This document shows positions 8,706 to 16,442 of a stretch of 37,814 nt of DNA, one piece after another. The translations under genes were made by a program, and so were the position numbers. The stretch's first letter is position 1. Every line of letters starts with the position of its first letter. Source of the stretch: a virus; the IMG/VR virus record IMGVR_UViG_3300009129_000041, positions 1 through 37,814 of that record, one strand, 5' to 3'. The notes under the pieces are model-generated. The model did no database searches. It was not told the origin of the DNA and saw only the letters and a program-made list of their open reading frames with translations.

Positions 8706-9179
8706 CTAATCGTCTCGATTTAGCTCAGCCTCAAGCTCTTCATCTGTCATTTCAGATACATCTCTTACGCCTACAGTGCCGCTATGCTTAGTTTCTGTAC
8801 GTTCTTTAAGCCCTAGGTCTCTAGCTATTATATTTGGGTTTAAGAGGTCTGCAGCGGCCCCTGCGAACTTCTGTTGTCTAATTATTTCATCCACACGCGT
8901 TGTGACATCTGAAAAATCTTTATCTTTCGCATATCTAAACCAAGTATCCTGACAGATCCCTAGGAATATACAAAGACCACCGATAGTCATAGCTCGCATC
9001 TTAGGTAAGTGCGCTTGCTCTCCATTAGAGAATGCTTTTAGTTCAATTAGAGGGTTTTCATCAACCCATTCAAAGTATTCTTGGCAGGCATCCCAAAGCA
9101 CCTCTTTGTCGGAGAATATCTTTTTTCGACCATGAGTAGTGCGAGCTTTCCAAAATTGATTCTCTTTAGGTGCTGGCAT
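8706..9179 (-). CDS. terS: Terminase small subunit
   Basis: It recognises the packaging start (pac) site and regulates the large subunit. The 157-aa sequence has strong family signatures: NQFWKARTTHGRKK near the start, an EYFEWVDENPL stretch (~34-44), KMRAMTIGGLCIFLGI near 60-75, and FAGAAADLLNPNIIARDLG near 104-122. The C-terminal acidic tail (EMTDEELEAEL) is typical. In P22-like phages the pac site often lies within this gene, but I could not pick it out. The start codon overlaps the stop of the upstream GIY-YIG gene (TAATG), so the endonuclease gene is inserted into a tight operon. Confidence 0.92.
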   Translation of the reverse strand: MPAPKENQFWKARTTHGRKKIFSDKEVLWDACQEYFEWVDENPLIELKAFSNGEQAHLPKMRAMTIGGLCIFLGICQDTWFRYAKDKDFSDVTTRVDEIIRQQKFAGAAADLLNPNIIARDLGLKERTETKHSGTVGVRDVSEMTDEELEAELNRDD

Positions 9180-9703
9180 TATATATTACTCCATGATGAA
9201 AATTGGATCGGATACCTGTTAGCAAGAGACCTCATCTTATCTTTTGTTTCTTTAGATACATAACCTTGCCTAAGAGCGATACCTAGACGATGCTTTAGCT
9301 TCCACATCTCCTTTAGTTTTGGGTTTTCGTGAATCTTTCTAGCAACCTTCCTTCCATTAGAAGCCCTTACTTCATCGCTGCAATAAGGCTGCTCCCCACC
9401 GTTGCCCATATTTAAGAGATCGTCATACTCCCTTCTGTAAAGCTCAATTAATAGTGATTCTGCTCTCTGCCAAAAATCAACCTTAACTCTTTTCAGGTAT
9501 ATTAAATTGGGTTCGAGGCTTAATTTTTTTAACTTCTTTATCCATGAACCACATTTTGTAACTCTTCTTAAAGAATCCCTAATATGACCGTAAAGTCTCT
9601 TTTCTGGGTTGTTTGACTTACCTATATATCTAACACGATCATCTCTTGGATCAACTAACCCATATATAAAAGTGTAATCTGTTGGTCTACCTACTTTAGC
9701 CAT
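9179..9703 (-). CDS. Free-standing GIY-YIG homing-type endonuclease
   Basis: The GIY-YIG catalytic domain is visible: IYGLVD at residues ~14-19, VRYIGKSNNPEKRLYGH at ~25-41 with the conserved Arg, a Glu in WQRAESLLIELY (~78-89), and the closing N-GG (MGNGGEQP). The region after ~110 (RASNGRKVARKIHEN, LKHRLGIALR) is basic and has the NUMOD-like look of homing-enzyme DNA-binding tails. It sits between a small membrane-protein gene and the terminase pair, touching both neighbours. Such enzymes commonly lie beside packaging genes and cut phages that lack them. There is no sign of an intron. Confidence 0.88.
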   Translation of the reverse strand: MAKVGRPTDYTFIYGLVDPRDDRVRYIGKSNNPEKRLYGHIRDSLRRVTKCGSWIKKLKKLSLEPNLIYLKRVKVDFWQRAESLLIELYRREYDDLLNMGNGGEQPYCSDEVRASNGRKVARKIHENPKLKEMWKLKHRLGIALRQGYVSKETKDKMRSLANRYPIQFSSWSNI

Positions 9704-9985
9704 CTACCCGCCTTTCTTATGTGCTAATGATTCTAAGTGCTGTAACCTTTCCTCTATTGTTTTTATGCCTATTTGAGGTTGATTACACATGTTCTTTGCT
9801 TCTTCTCGCTTTAATAGTATTTCCATGTAACGATTAATATGATCGTCTGCATCGACTCTAGCTATTAGTAAGGCAACTACAGTTGATAACACTATCGTCA
9901 TGTAAGAAGCGCATATTATCCAAACAAATCTTGGAACTGAGTTAAACAGTCGATTAAATATTCGTTGCTTAGCTTCTTTCTCCAT
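9704..9985 (-). CDS. Small single-span membrane protein (93 aa)
   Basis: The N-terminus is basic, with one hydrophobic segment at about residues 19-43 (VPRFVWIICASYMTIVLSTV onward), then a charged helical tail with a coiled-coil-like stretch (IEERLQHLESLAHK). It starts on a TAATG overlap with the preceding gene. A membrane-anchored spanin-like or holin-accessory role is possible given the lysis genes upstream, but no family is recognised. Confidence 0.7.
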   Translation of the reverse strand: MEKEAKQRIFNRLFNSVPRFVWIICASYMTIVLSTVVALLIARVDADDHINRYMEILLKREEAKNMCNQPQIGIKTIEERLQHLESLAHKKGG

Positions 9986-10149
9986 TACCTTAACTTTTGT
10001 AATTCAATTATCTTAAGTTTAATTCTTTCCTTTTCTTCAGGGTCTTTGCAAGTAAGTAAGTCATAACGCAAGCTCTTTTCTTGGTCAGATACCGATTGAG
10101 GTCTAACCCAACTACCTTTACTGTATTCACCTATTCGCTTGTGTTGCAT
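9985..10149 (-). CDS. Small hypothetical protein (54 aa)
   Basis: ATG at 10149 overlaps the upstream stop (TAATG), and its own stop overlaps the next ATG in the same way, so it is part of a tightly coupled string. The protein is charged and helical: MQHKRIGEYSKGSWVRPQ, then DPEEKERIKLKIIELQKLR. Neighbour spacing is the main evidence that it is real. Function unknown. Confidence 0.65.
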   Translation of the reverse strand: MQHKRIGEYSKGSWVRPQSVSDQEKSLRYDLLTCKDPEEKERIKLKIIELQKLR

Positions 10150-10313
10150 TAATACTTCTTCCTTCGGGTTGTTTTAGCGGGCTTCTTCTTTTTCTTAGCT
10201 GCTGACTTGCTGTTAGCATAATACGCTCTAACTTGAGCTTTAGTCATTACTCTTCCGCTAGGGCTTTTCATCTTGCCCTTGTCTTTACCTGATTTAATCT
10301 CTTTGAAAGGCAT
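10149..10313 (-). CDS. Small very basic protein (54 aa)
   Basis: The sequence opens MPFKEIKSGKDKGKMKSPSG and ends in a cluster of about fifteen Lys/Arg residues (KKKKKPAKTTRRKKY). Such a charge pattern suggests nucleic-acid binding or virion-internal association. It sits nine bases after the spike-base-like gene and couples to the next gene by TAATG. Function unknown. Confidence 0.65.
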   Translation of the reverse strand: MPFKEIKSGKDKGKMKSPSGRVMTKAQVRAYYANSKSAAKKKKKPAKTTRRKKY

Positions 10314-10321
10314 GACATCCC

Positions 10322-10552
10322 CTAATAAAGGATTACTGCTGCTGCAGTGGTTGTACCTGTTGATAGTATCTTGGTTGCCGCAAAAGGTAATACTTGGCCT
10401 GATACCACAGGAATAACTACCTGACTGCCTGAACTATCCTCTAATGCCAAGTCTCCGTCTGCAGTGATATATAGCGCTCTAACGTCTTTAAGCACCTCTG
10501 TATCGCTAGGAGTGGCATTCTCAAAGGTTCTTGATGTTTGCGTTCTGCTCAT
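10322..10552 (-). CDS. Small tail-surface protein, similar in style to spike-base proteins
   Basis: 76 residues. The opening (TFENATPSDTEVLKDVRALY) and the remaining pattern (ITADGDLALEDSSG, VSGQVLPFAATKILSTGTTT, ending in LY) match a small beta-sandwich family that I recall as spike base protein in gene-transfer-agent and phage genomes. The match is from memory of the pattern, not a search. It overlaps the upstream gene by 4 nt (ATGA) and belongs to a run of virion-surface genes. Confidence 0.7.
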   Translation of the reverse strand: MSRTQTSRTFENATPSDTEVLKDVRALYITADGDLALEDSSGSQVVIPVVSGQVLPFAATKILSTGTTTAAAVILY

Positions 10553-11247
10553 AATGAAATACCTAGTTGTAATGAAATTTTAGATTCAGGGCCTAGTGTA
10601 GCAGGGTCTATGCTGCCGCCCAAATTAAAGATAATCTGCTCCCAAGTCCCCGCGTCTTTCTTCCAAAGCCAAAAGTCGATCGTGCCGGTTGTTTGATCAG
10701 TAGTTATTATACCATCTGGGGCGATTGTCGTATTGTTTGCTGTAGGTTGATAAACAATTGACTCATCAACGATGGTGCCGGTTACATTCTCAAATATCGA
10801 ACCCTCAACCTTAGTTGCACTTAATACCTCTACAACTGCATAAGTTGGGGTTTCAGGATTTCTTATAATTACTAAAGATGCCGTTTCGTCTGGAGTTGCG
10901 TCTGTTTCAGTTAACAAAGCCTCTAAGGAATTATTAGCTGTTGTAAAGGGGGCGCCTAGCGTTGGTGTTTCGCCTATATCTCTTACGTTTGGAGCGTCAA
11001 AAGTTCCTGAGCCTGCAGCTAATGAGACATTAGTACAATCAGTGGATGCGTTGGCGTCTGCAGTACTTCTTAATGCTAAAGTAAATGTTCCGCTTTGATT
11101 AGTGAAGTCGGCATAAGTAATTGTGTTACCAGTTTGAGCGTTAGTTATCTCTTCATTGGTGTTTATGTCAGTTATTGACGGACTAGCTGCCGCAGCCTCG
11201 GACGCACCGATAGCAACCGTTCCTATGGCATTAGTTCCGATTGGCAT
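10549..11247 (-). CDS. Probable virion surface/decoration protein (232 aa)
   Basis: Thr/Ala/Ser-rich, very low in Lys/Arg, no membrane segment. It starts MPIGTNAIGTVAIGA and continues as beta-rich repeats resembling Ig-like surface proteins. The C-terminal half holds FWLWKKDAGTWEQIIFNLGG. It stands between the 275-aa surface protein and the spike-base-like protein and overlaps the latter by 4 nt. A structural role is inferred from context and composition. No catalytic motif. Confidence 0.7.
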   Translation of the reverse strand: MPIGTNAIGTVAIGASEAAAASPSITDINTNEEITNAQTGNTITYADFTNQSGTFTLALRSTADANASTDCTNVSLAAGSGTFDAPNVRDIGETPTLGAPFTTANNSLEALLTETDATPDETASLVIIRNPETPTYAVVEVLSATKVEGSIFENVTGTIVDESIVYQPTANNTTIAPDGIITTDQTTGTIDFWLWKKDAGTWEQIIFNLGGSIDPATLGPESKISLQLGISL

Positions 11248-11253
11248 AAATTA

Positions 11254-12081
11254 TTACTCCGCGTAAAGCATGAATGCTCTGGATGTATTGGTTCCCAAGC
11301 TAGTTAATTGAGCTGGATCAGGTAAAGCTGCAAACGTAAATGACGTTGAATAATGCATAATTGGCAAATTACCTGAGTTACTACCAACGTTCATAATTAA
11401 TTCATTGTTGGTTGATGCTGTTAAATCAATATTAGTATCCGAAACAACTGCAGCAAAATAAGTACCTGGAAGCAACTTAAAATCCAACCCCGTGTTTTCT
11501 CTATCACCCGTCGCAGTTGTGTCAATAACACCCGAGTCAACAATAAGTTTTCCAGGCTCACCGTTTTCATTAGGCGCGTAAATACCAACCCTAGCGCTAC
11601 CTCCAGCACTTCCCGAAACATTTAACCCTAAAACAGTAAAAGCATCGCCCTCTTCAAGCCTCATTTTCTGATAGTAAAGCGTATTAGCTGCAAATCCTGC
11701 AAATGAACTACCGTAAGAGCCGCAAGGCCCTAGAAAAGCTCTAGTATTGTATCTTACTGGCGCAAACCCGTTGTCAGTTGGCATCATCTCACATTTAATA
11801 TTATGAGTTCCCCCTGATAAAGTTAAGTTAGAGCCAGGATAAAGCGTTGATGTAGTTCCGTTATCTTGAAATAAATCATAACGAGTGATTTGATTAGCTG
11901 CAGAATACTCCCCTATACCACTAACAATATTGGACCCATCGACAATAGTATAAGCAACTGGGTCGCCGACATTAAAATTACGACTAAAAGGGATTCTGTC
12001 TGCAACGGCACCAGTAAGCGTTATAGTAGCGCCAGTGCCAGTGCAAGTTTCCTCTGTAAATGGTGCGTATACGGTGCCCAT
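11254..12081 (-). CDS. Probable tail-fibre or capsid-surface protein (275 aa)
   Basis: The N-terminal ~100 residues (EETCTGTGATITLTGAV, FSRNFNVGDPVAYTIVDGSN, LTLSGGTHNIKC) follow a module that recurs in phage tail-fibre and surface proteins. The C-terminal domain (from ~115) is beta-rich with LSDTNID/ASTNNEL-type loops typical of carbohydrate-facing beta-sandwiches. No catalytic motif is recognised. It lies directly after the 694-aa spike and a small gene, six bases before the 232-aa protein, so it probably belongs to the receptor-binding apparatus. Confidence 0.7.
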   Translation of the reverse strand: MGTVYAPFTEETCTGTGATITLTGAVADRIPFSRNFNVGDPVAYTIVDGSNIVSGIGEYSAANQITRYDLFQDNGTTSTLYPGSNLTLSGGTHNIKCEMMPTDNGFAPVRYNTRAFLGPCGSYGSSFAGFAANTLYYQKMRLEEGDAFTVLGLNVSGSAGGSARVGIYAPNENGEPGKLIVDSGVIDTTATGDRENTGLDFKLLPGTYFAAVVSDTNIDLTASTNNELIMNVGSNSGNLPIMHYSTSFTFAALPDPAQLTSLGTNTSRAFMLYAE

Positions 12082-12089
12082 ATTAACCT

Positions 12090-12311
12090 CTATTTAACTA
12101 TTTCTGCCCCTTCTGGAGCCTCGTAATAAGATAGAAAATGCTCTCTATCCTCTGAAGTATTAAACTCTATTGCAATTAAATGACGCCCTTCAACGAAAGC
12201 GTCATGCATCTGCATACAGTTATTTCTAACAAACTCGTCATTAAGCACTACTTCTTTGTTTTCTAGTTTTGAATCGAAGTAAATACCTAATTGATTATCT
12301 AGCCATTGCAT
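12090..12311 (-). CDS. Small hypothetical protein downstream of the first spike gene (73 aa)
   Basis: Acidic soluble protein (MQWLDNQLGIYFDSKLENK..., FNTSEDREHFLSYYEAPEG). It lies eight bases after the spike stop and eight before the next ATG, so it is part of the late operon. No family recognised. A spike chaperone or assembly factor is a context-based guess. Confidence 0.6.
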   Translation of the reverse strand: MQWLDNQLGIYFDSKLENKEVVLNDEFVRNNCMQMHDAFVEGRHLIAIEFNTSEDREHFLSYYEAPEGAEIVK

Positions 12312-12319
12312 AAAATACC

Positions 12320-14404
12320 CTAAACTATTTGTATTGGTTCGCCAGTTGGGTCACCACCGAAATTCCCGTTAGCCGGGTCAGGCCACCCTGGATCGGTAGA
12401 TGTATTGCCATCACCATAAGTACCAGCATTAAAACTCGCCAAGGAAACATCAACACCGCCATCTTGAATAACATTTCCATCAACTTTATTAGGTGCGTAT
12501 AAATTATTATCCTTACCTATAAATTGAGGACTAACTCTCGCATCTAACAGTGCTGAGTCATACCTAAAACAATCCACATCAGTGGGAATATGACATTCAT
12601 TCTCTACAATTTCTCTGTCTTGACCGCTTACAAAGAATGTAACTGGACGCCCATACGTCTGATTTCTAAATACTGTGCCTTGGAAAACTGTATTGTCGTA
12701 ACCTGTTCCAGCATTCTCTGCATAAGAGTTTTGTGAATTAAACGTTCCATAATCTTGATTATACCGGAATGCTGTATCGATTCCACTGTAGTAAAAAGCC
12801 AAACCTCTAATAACATTGCATTTATTGTTCATTACCACAACGTTCTGGAACTGCCCGTCACCTGAGTTATTGCTAGCATTCGACAGGTCCATTCCAAAGA
12901 AAGCATCTGCGCTAAAGAAGTTGTTGTTAATAGAAATATATTCAGCAACACCGATACCAGTAATTGAATTGGTGTTAATGCAGTAATTCGTTCCGATCGG
13001 GGCGTTTCTAAAGTTAATGTACGCGAAATGAGCGTAATTTAGTAATCCGTTAGGGTAAATAAAGTGATCGAGTACTAAGTTGTTCGACCTTACATCTAGG
13101 GTAACAGCCACAATTCGAGTAGGCGCTTGGTCATTCCTCGTAAATATAGAATGCTGCTTACCAGCCCCAACCGTACCATTATCAATATTGCCTCGGTGAA
13201 TAAATATTGCGTAAGTTGTGTTAGCTCCTGTGAAATTACAGTTAATGCCTATTGCCGCGTTTGTATTGACGACATCCACATTATCAAGGAAATAAGTGCC
13301 TTGAAGAGGGTTGTTCGGTGCTGTAATAATTGCCCCATAACAAGTTTGAGTATCGGTTCCATCTAGTATTACATTACCAAACCCAAAGAAATCACCCGGA
13401 GTATTATTACCACTCAACCCCCCATTAACTAGTTGAGTCACACCATTAATCGTTGCTTGGCTATTTGTGCCGTATACCGCTGTAGCTCCGCTAATAAGAT
13501 TCCAACGCATTTGCTGGCTGGTTGTGAATGTTTGGCCGCCTTTAAGGTAATGTTCTGTATCATTGGCGAGAGAGCCACTAAATGTTTGCTTGGGTCCGTC
13601 TGAGCTAGATATACCTGTGGCTGGAACACCGGTACCATCAACTAAGCGTATGTTTTCATTATCGATTTTCTCTTCAATTTCTTTCCAGCCAATACCAATT
13701 AAATAAATCCAGTTGGTTCGATAAGTATAAACACCTGTTGTTGCTGCGGCGTGATCATAGCTAAGGAAGTCGTTGGTTGCGCCAGTTAATATTCTAGTCC
13801 CAGAATCAAAGGTTGCGCCGCTAAGGCCAAATCCATGAGGGTCAAAGCCGTCATTGGCATCATTACCAGTGTTATCAAAATATTGCCTACTCTTTGTTGA
13901 TGGAAGTACTGTAAAATCAATAGTCTGAATATCTTGAATAACAAACCCTTTAGTAGCAGTCATACCCCAAGTATATTTAGATAGCCGGTAATCTCCCGGC
14001 TGTCTAGCCACACAAGTAAACTCGCCCGAAATCTGGTCAGTGTAAGGATTCGCCGCATTGCCATTACGAGGGTCAGTCCACCCCTCCAAATCCTCAACAG
14101 GGTCGCCATTCTGAAAGGTTAACTCCCAATGATGATGCAAGTCTTGATAGGGGTTTAATGGTCTTGTGGTTAAATCTCGAGTTCCTACCGCTGTGGTTTG
14201 ATCGGCGCTAGCCATAACAGCTTTAGGCGCTTCATCAGAAGTTTGAATTAGAGTGATTGCAGGAGTACTGATACTCGTTACGCTAATAGGCACATAACCA
14301 AAATAATTCCCTGCTCCACTAGGGCGGGCAGACTTAGGGTAGTTTCCGTCAATAATTGGGCTAGATGACTGCCTAAACCAGTCTGATGCGTCTACTGTAC
14401 TCAT
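12320..14404 (-). CDS. Tail spike-like protein with right-handed beta-helix (694 aa)
   Basis: Residues ~1-165 form an N-terminal domain with an Ig-like look (DASDWFRQSSSP, HHHWELTFQNGDP, EFTCVARQPGDYRLSKY). From ~165 the sequence begins a right-handed parallel beta-helix: YFDNTGNDANDGFDP is the usual lead-in of phage pectate-lyase-like spikes. It is followed by many Asn-ladder turns (NNFFSADAFFG, MNNKCNVIRG, NQDYGTFNSQNS). Such spikes bind or cleave surface polysaccharide; catalytic residues cannot be assigned by eye. Unlike P22 gp9, it lies in the lysis/packaging part of the late operon and overlaps the holin gene by 4 nt. A second beta-helix spike lies at 28439-30838. Confidence 0.85.
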   Translation of the reverse strand: MSTVDASDWFRQSSSPIIDGNYPKSARPSGAGNYFGYVPISVTSISTPAITLIQTSDEAPKAVMASADQTTAVGTRDLTTRPLNPYQDLHHHWELTFQNGDPVEDLEGWTDPRNGNAANPYTDQISGEFTCVARQPGDYRLSKYTWGMTATKGFVIQDIQTIDFTVLPSTKSRQYFDNTGNDANDGFDPHGFGLSGATFDSGTRILTGATNDFLSYDHAAATTGVYTYRTNWIYLIGIGWKEIEEKIDNENIRLVDGTGVPATGISSSDGPKQTFSGSLANDTEHYLKGGQTFTTSQQMRWNLISGATAVYGTNSQATINGVTQLVNGGLSGNNTPGDFFGFGNVILDGTDTQTCYGAIITAPNNPLQGTYFLDNVDVVNTNAAIGINCNFTGANTTYAIFIHRGNIDNGTVGAGKQHSIFTRNDQAPTRIVAVTLDVRSNNLVLDHFIYPNGLLNYAHFAYINFRNAPIGTNYCINTNSITGIGVAEYISINNNFFSADAFFGMDLSNASNNSGDGQFQNVVVMNNKCNVIRGLAFYYSGIDTAFRYNQDYGTFNSQNSYAENAGTGYDNTVFQGTVFRNQTYGRPVTFFVSGQDREIVENECHIPTDVDCFRYDSALLDARVSPQFIGKDNNLYAPNKVDGNVIQDGGVDVSLASFNAGTYGDGNTSTDPGWPDPANGNFGGDPTGEPIQIV

Positions 14405-14814
14405 TTAGCTTTGCCCTTCATTTTTTCCACAGTCCTTAAGCCGCCCAAACCTAAAAGTGAAAGCATTACCGTCATAAGATGCTCCATAGCAAGTTCTGGC
14501 GGCATACTTATTTGAGAGTCTGAATTTGTTATTACCCAAGCCATTATATCGCGAATAACAAAGTTATAAAACAGCGCTATAGCACATACCCAACCGCATG
14601 CAGGTCGCCAGCCGGCAACAAATAAACTTCTGTGAGCGGCTTCTATCTTGTTTAATTCTATCTGGGCCAAGGATGGTTGTTGAGCAAGGCGCTCCATGAT
14701 AATTTGCTTATCAAGCCTCTCTTCATCGCTTGTAAAAAGACCATCTAAAACATTACCTACCGCCTCAATAGGCTTGGTAGCTTCTGAAGCAAATAAACTA
14801 GAAAACCATCCCAT
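14401..14814 (-). CDS. Holin, 3TM family
   Basis: It makes the inner-membrane lesion that lets the endolysin out. The family signature is clear: EAAHRSLFVAGWRPACGWV at about residues 58-76, followed by a hydrophobic segment (CAIALFYNFVI). The closing LLGLGGLRTVEKMKGK lies near the C-terminus. The N-terminus (~1-50) is amphipathic, with ERLDKQIIMERLAQQ. The length of 137 aa is normal. It directly abuts the endolysin gene (shared base 14814) and overlaps the spike gene, forming a compact lysis cassette. Confidence 0.88.
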   Translation of the reverse strand: MGWFSSLFASEATKPIEAVGNVLDGLFTSDEERLDKQIIMERLAQQPSLAQIELNKIEAAHRSLFVAGWRPACGWVCAIALFYNFVIRDIMAWVITNSDSQISMPPELAMEHLMTVMLSLLGLGGLRTVEKMKGKAK

Positions 14815-15200
14815 TACAATAAATACTCTTGTGGATTAACATAAGCAATAACTTCTAAATGAAAATGTTGAGTCATTCCAGGCCATATCTTAGTTAAATC
14901 TTGACTTTTTCCTAAGATATCAGAAGGGTAAATCATATCCCCTTGTGAGACTTTAGGCTCAACATAGAAATATCTGACTCGAGAACGCTCTTTATCAGTG
15001 ACCTCAACGTATCTTAAATGACCTTTCTTTGGGTCGCTAGGGTTGTAAGGGTAGCCTATTTTAGTGACCTTTCCTTCTACATCTGATCGAACATAATCGC
15101 CTTCTTCACAGACGTAATCAATACCTTTGTGTTTCCTAGATACTCTTGGGGCGTGCCATTCTCCCGAGCCGTGCGCGTCTTGACCTCGAACTTTTCTCAT
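14814..15200 (-). CDS. Endolysin, M23/LytM-type zinc metallopeptidase
   Basis: It probably cuts peptide cross-links of peptidoglycan. Zinc ligands of the M23 fold are visible: H24-x3-D28 in RKHKGIDYV, and the H-x-H pair in MTQHFHLEV (about residues 112 and 114). EGKVTKIGY (~42-50) and VSQGDMIYPSDILG (~84-97) are the usual beta-strand landmarks. No signal peptide, consistent with holin-dependent release. I chose ATG 15200 because it forms an ATGA overlap with the upstream stop. Longer in-frame starts would bury the start deep in that gene. 128 aa, a minimal single-domain enzyme. Confidence 0.88.
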   Translation of the reverse strand: MRKVRGQDAHGSGEWHAPRVSRKHKGIDYVCEEGDYVRSDVEGKVTKIGYPYNPSDPKKGHLRYVEVTDKERSRVRYFYVEPKVSQGDMIYPSDILGKSQDLTKIWPGMTQHFHLEVIAYVNPQEYLL

Positions 15201-15553
15201 ATGATTCCAACTATCTTTGCACCTATAGCCGTCAATACGCTTCCTCCAATCACTGTGACAGCCCACTTAAGACTTTTACCGGCTCTATAAACATCCTCTC
15301 TCTCGGAGACTATTTTAGCAACAATAGTCGTTTGCCTCTTAATATCAGCAATTTCTTTATTATTTAAGGCTTTATCAGTATTGTATTGGGCTATATGATT
15401 TTGAAGTATTTTGTGGTTCTGGGTAATGTCATCCTTTAGCAAGGTGTTTGTCTTCTTCACCTCTACAACCAGCTCCTTTAGACTCTCCGTTGTCGCTTTT
15501 TGCGAATCCCTGTAAATGTCTAACTCTGGTCTTGTAACGTAATCGGCGCTCAT
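15197..15553 (-). CDS. XhlA-like lysis accessory protein (coiled coil plus C-terminal membrane anchor)
   Basis: 118 residues. The N-terminal ~80 are a long Lys/Glu/Asn-rich coiled coil (ESLKELVVEVKKTNTLLKDD and on). The last ~22 (LKWAVTVIGGSVLTAIGAKI) are one hydrophobic membrane segment. This layout matches XhlA/hemolysin-type proteins that assist holins. The position immediately before the endolysin (ATGA overlap) supports it. It also overlaps the upstream membrane gene by ATGA. The specific family assignment is tentative. Confidence 0.75.
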   Translation of the reverse strand: MSADYVTRPELDIYRDSQKATTESLKELVVEVKKTNTLLKDDITQNHKILQNHIAQYNTDKALNNKEIADIKRQTTIVAKIVSEREDVYRAGKSLKWAVTVIGGSVLTAIGAKIVGII

Positions 15554-16071
15554 GCCATACCCCTGTTAAAAATCCCACCAGAAACACGGAACAAACGATC
15601 AATACGATCATAATCCACATTACCGGATTTTCGTTCTGAAATATTGACATACTCGCATAACCATCCTAGATACAGCAGTTCCAATATCATTATTGTGCCT
15701 ATAAACATATCTTTTGAATAATAAATCGATATAAATTTTGCATCAAAGAACGCTAAAGGCGTTGAAAAATTGTAAATACAGTTGATAACCATCAATCCTG
15801 ATATAACAAAATGGCATTTTAACTTATAGAGGATATAAATTATAGGGAATTGAATAAACGCGTAAATATAAAATATTAACCAGTTGTGTTCAGATCGTAG
15901 ATCAAGAAGCAGGTGGTTGTAGGCTATTTGATGTAGGAAGAACTCAGCAAATACTGCCCACCCGATATACTTGTATCGATTATGAACACGACCCAATATT
16001 AGGGCCGCGACAACTATACAATACCAATTAAAATTTTCGCTTCCAAATAAGCTATTGATTGAATCAATCAT
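15550..16071 (-). CDS. Multi-span membrane protein of unknown function (173 aa)
   Basis: About five hydrophobic segments can be read (around NWYCIVVAALILG, WAVFAEFFLHQIAY, WLIFYIYAFIQFPIIYILY, FVISGLMVINCIYNF, MFIGTIMILELLYLG), then a charged cytoplasmic tail of ~30 residues. Codon composition is more AT-rich than in the virion genes. It is the third gene of the late operon and precedes the lysis cassette. It could be an additional holin-like or superinfection-related membrane protein. No family recognised. Confidence 0.7.
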   Translation of the reverse strand: MIDSINSLFGSENFNWYCIVVAALILGRVHNRYKYIGWAVFAEFFLHQIAYNHLLLDLRSEHNWLIFYIYAFIQFPIIYILYKLKCHFVISGLMVINCIYNFSTPLAFFDAKFISIYYSKDMFIGTIMILELLYLGWLCEYVNISERKSGNVDYDRIDRLFRVSGGIFNRGMA

Positions 16072-16073
16072 GA

Positions 16074-16205
16074 TTAATTTTGCTTAGGCGGATCAGGCTC
16101 CCCATCATCATTGGTGCCACCTTGACTAGCAACCAACTCGTAATCATCAGTGACACCATCACCATGACCGTGACTTACAGGATTAAAATCATCTAAATAC
16201 TTCAT
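16074..16205 (-). CDS. Small acidic protein (43 aa)
   Basis: The reading frame opens MKYLDDFNPVSHGHGDG and ends DDGEPDPPKQN, with many Asp/Gly and no hydrophobic core. Start (16205) and upstream stop overlap as TAATG, and the next gene begins two bases after its stop. The tight packing is the main support. Function unknown; likely disordered. Confidence 0.6.
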   Translation of the reverse strand: MKYLDDFNPVSHGHGDGVTDDYELVASQGGTNDDGEPDPPKQN

Positions 16206-16369
16206 TATGCAGCCCTTAAATATTGAGTTTTAACTATTTTTGAGACAACGAAGCCATGGGCCTTGCAAATTGCAATACCTGTTTCTAGTCGGCCTTTACC
16301 AAAAAGGACTCTTTCACCCTTTTCGTTAAGTAAAAGCCATTCATTGCGATTGGCTTTAAGTGTAAACAT
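16205..16369 (-). CDS. First gene of the late unit: small protein (54 aa)
   Basis: MFTLKANRNEWLLLNEKGER opens a compact alpha/beta-looking protein ending KIVKTQYLRAA. It lies just downstream of the promoter at 16410-16438. The start is odd: the best Shine-Dalgarno (AAGG) is spaced for another ATG at 16383, which opens a 32-codon peptide in a different frame. The ATG at 16369 has only a weak GAG nearby. Upstream in-frame there is a stop and no other start. I keep 16369 because the encoded protein looks real. Confidence 0.6.
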   Translation of the reverse strand: MFTLKANRNEWLLLNEKGERVLFGKGRLETGIAICKAHGFVVSKIVKTQYLRAA

Positions 16370-16409
16370 TGTCTCGAATTCATAGTTTTACCTTGTAAAT
16401 TAGAGTTTT

Positions 16410-16438
16410 ATTATAATTTAAGATGTTTTTTTATTCAA
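16410..16438 (-). promoter_or_regulatory. Probable late promoter (TTGAAT-N17-TATAAT)
   Basis: -35 TTGAAT at 16433-16438, 17-bp A-rich spacer, -10 TATAAT at 16410-16415. It lies in the 73-bp gap between the last early gene and the first late gene. Downstream, in the same orientation, follow lysis, packaging and head genes with no other comparable promoter before them. Confidence 0.75.
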
Positions 16439-16442
16439 TTTA

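Noticed and set aside
11421-11621. 66-codon frame inside the 275-aa surface gene
   Set aside because: Internal out-of-frame stretch without a start signal.
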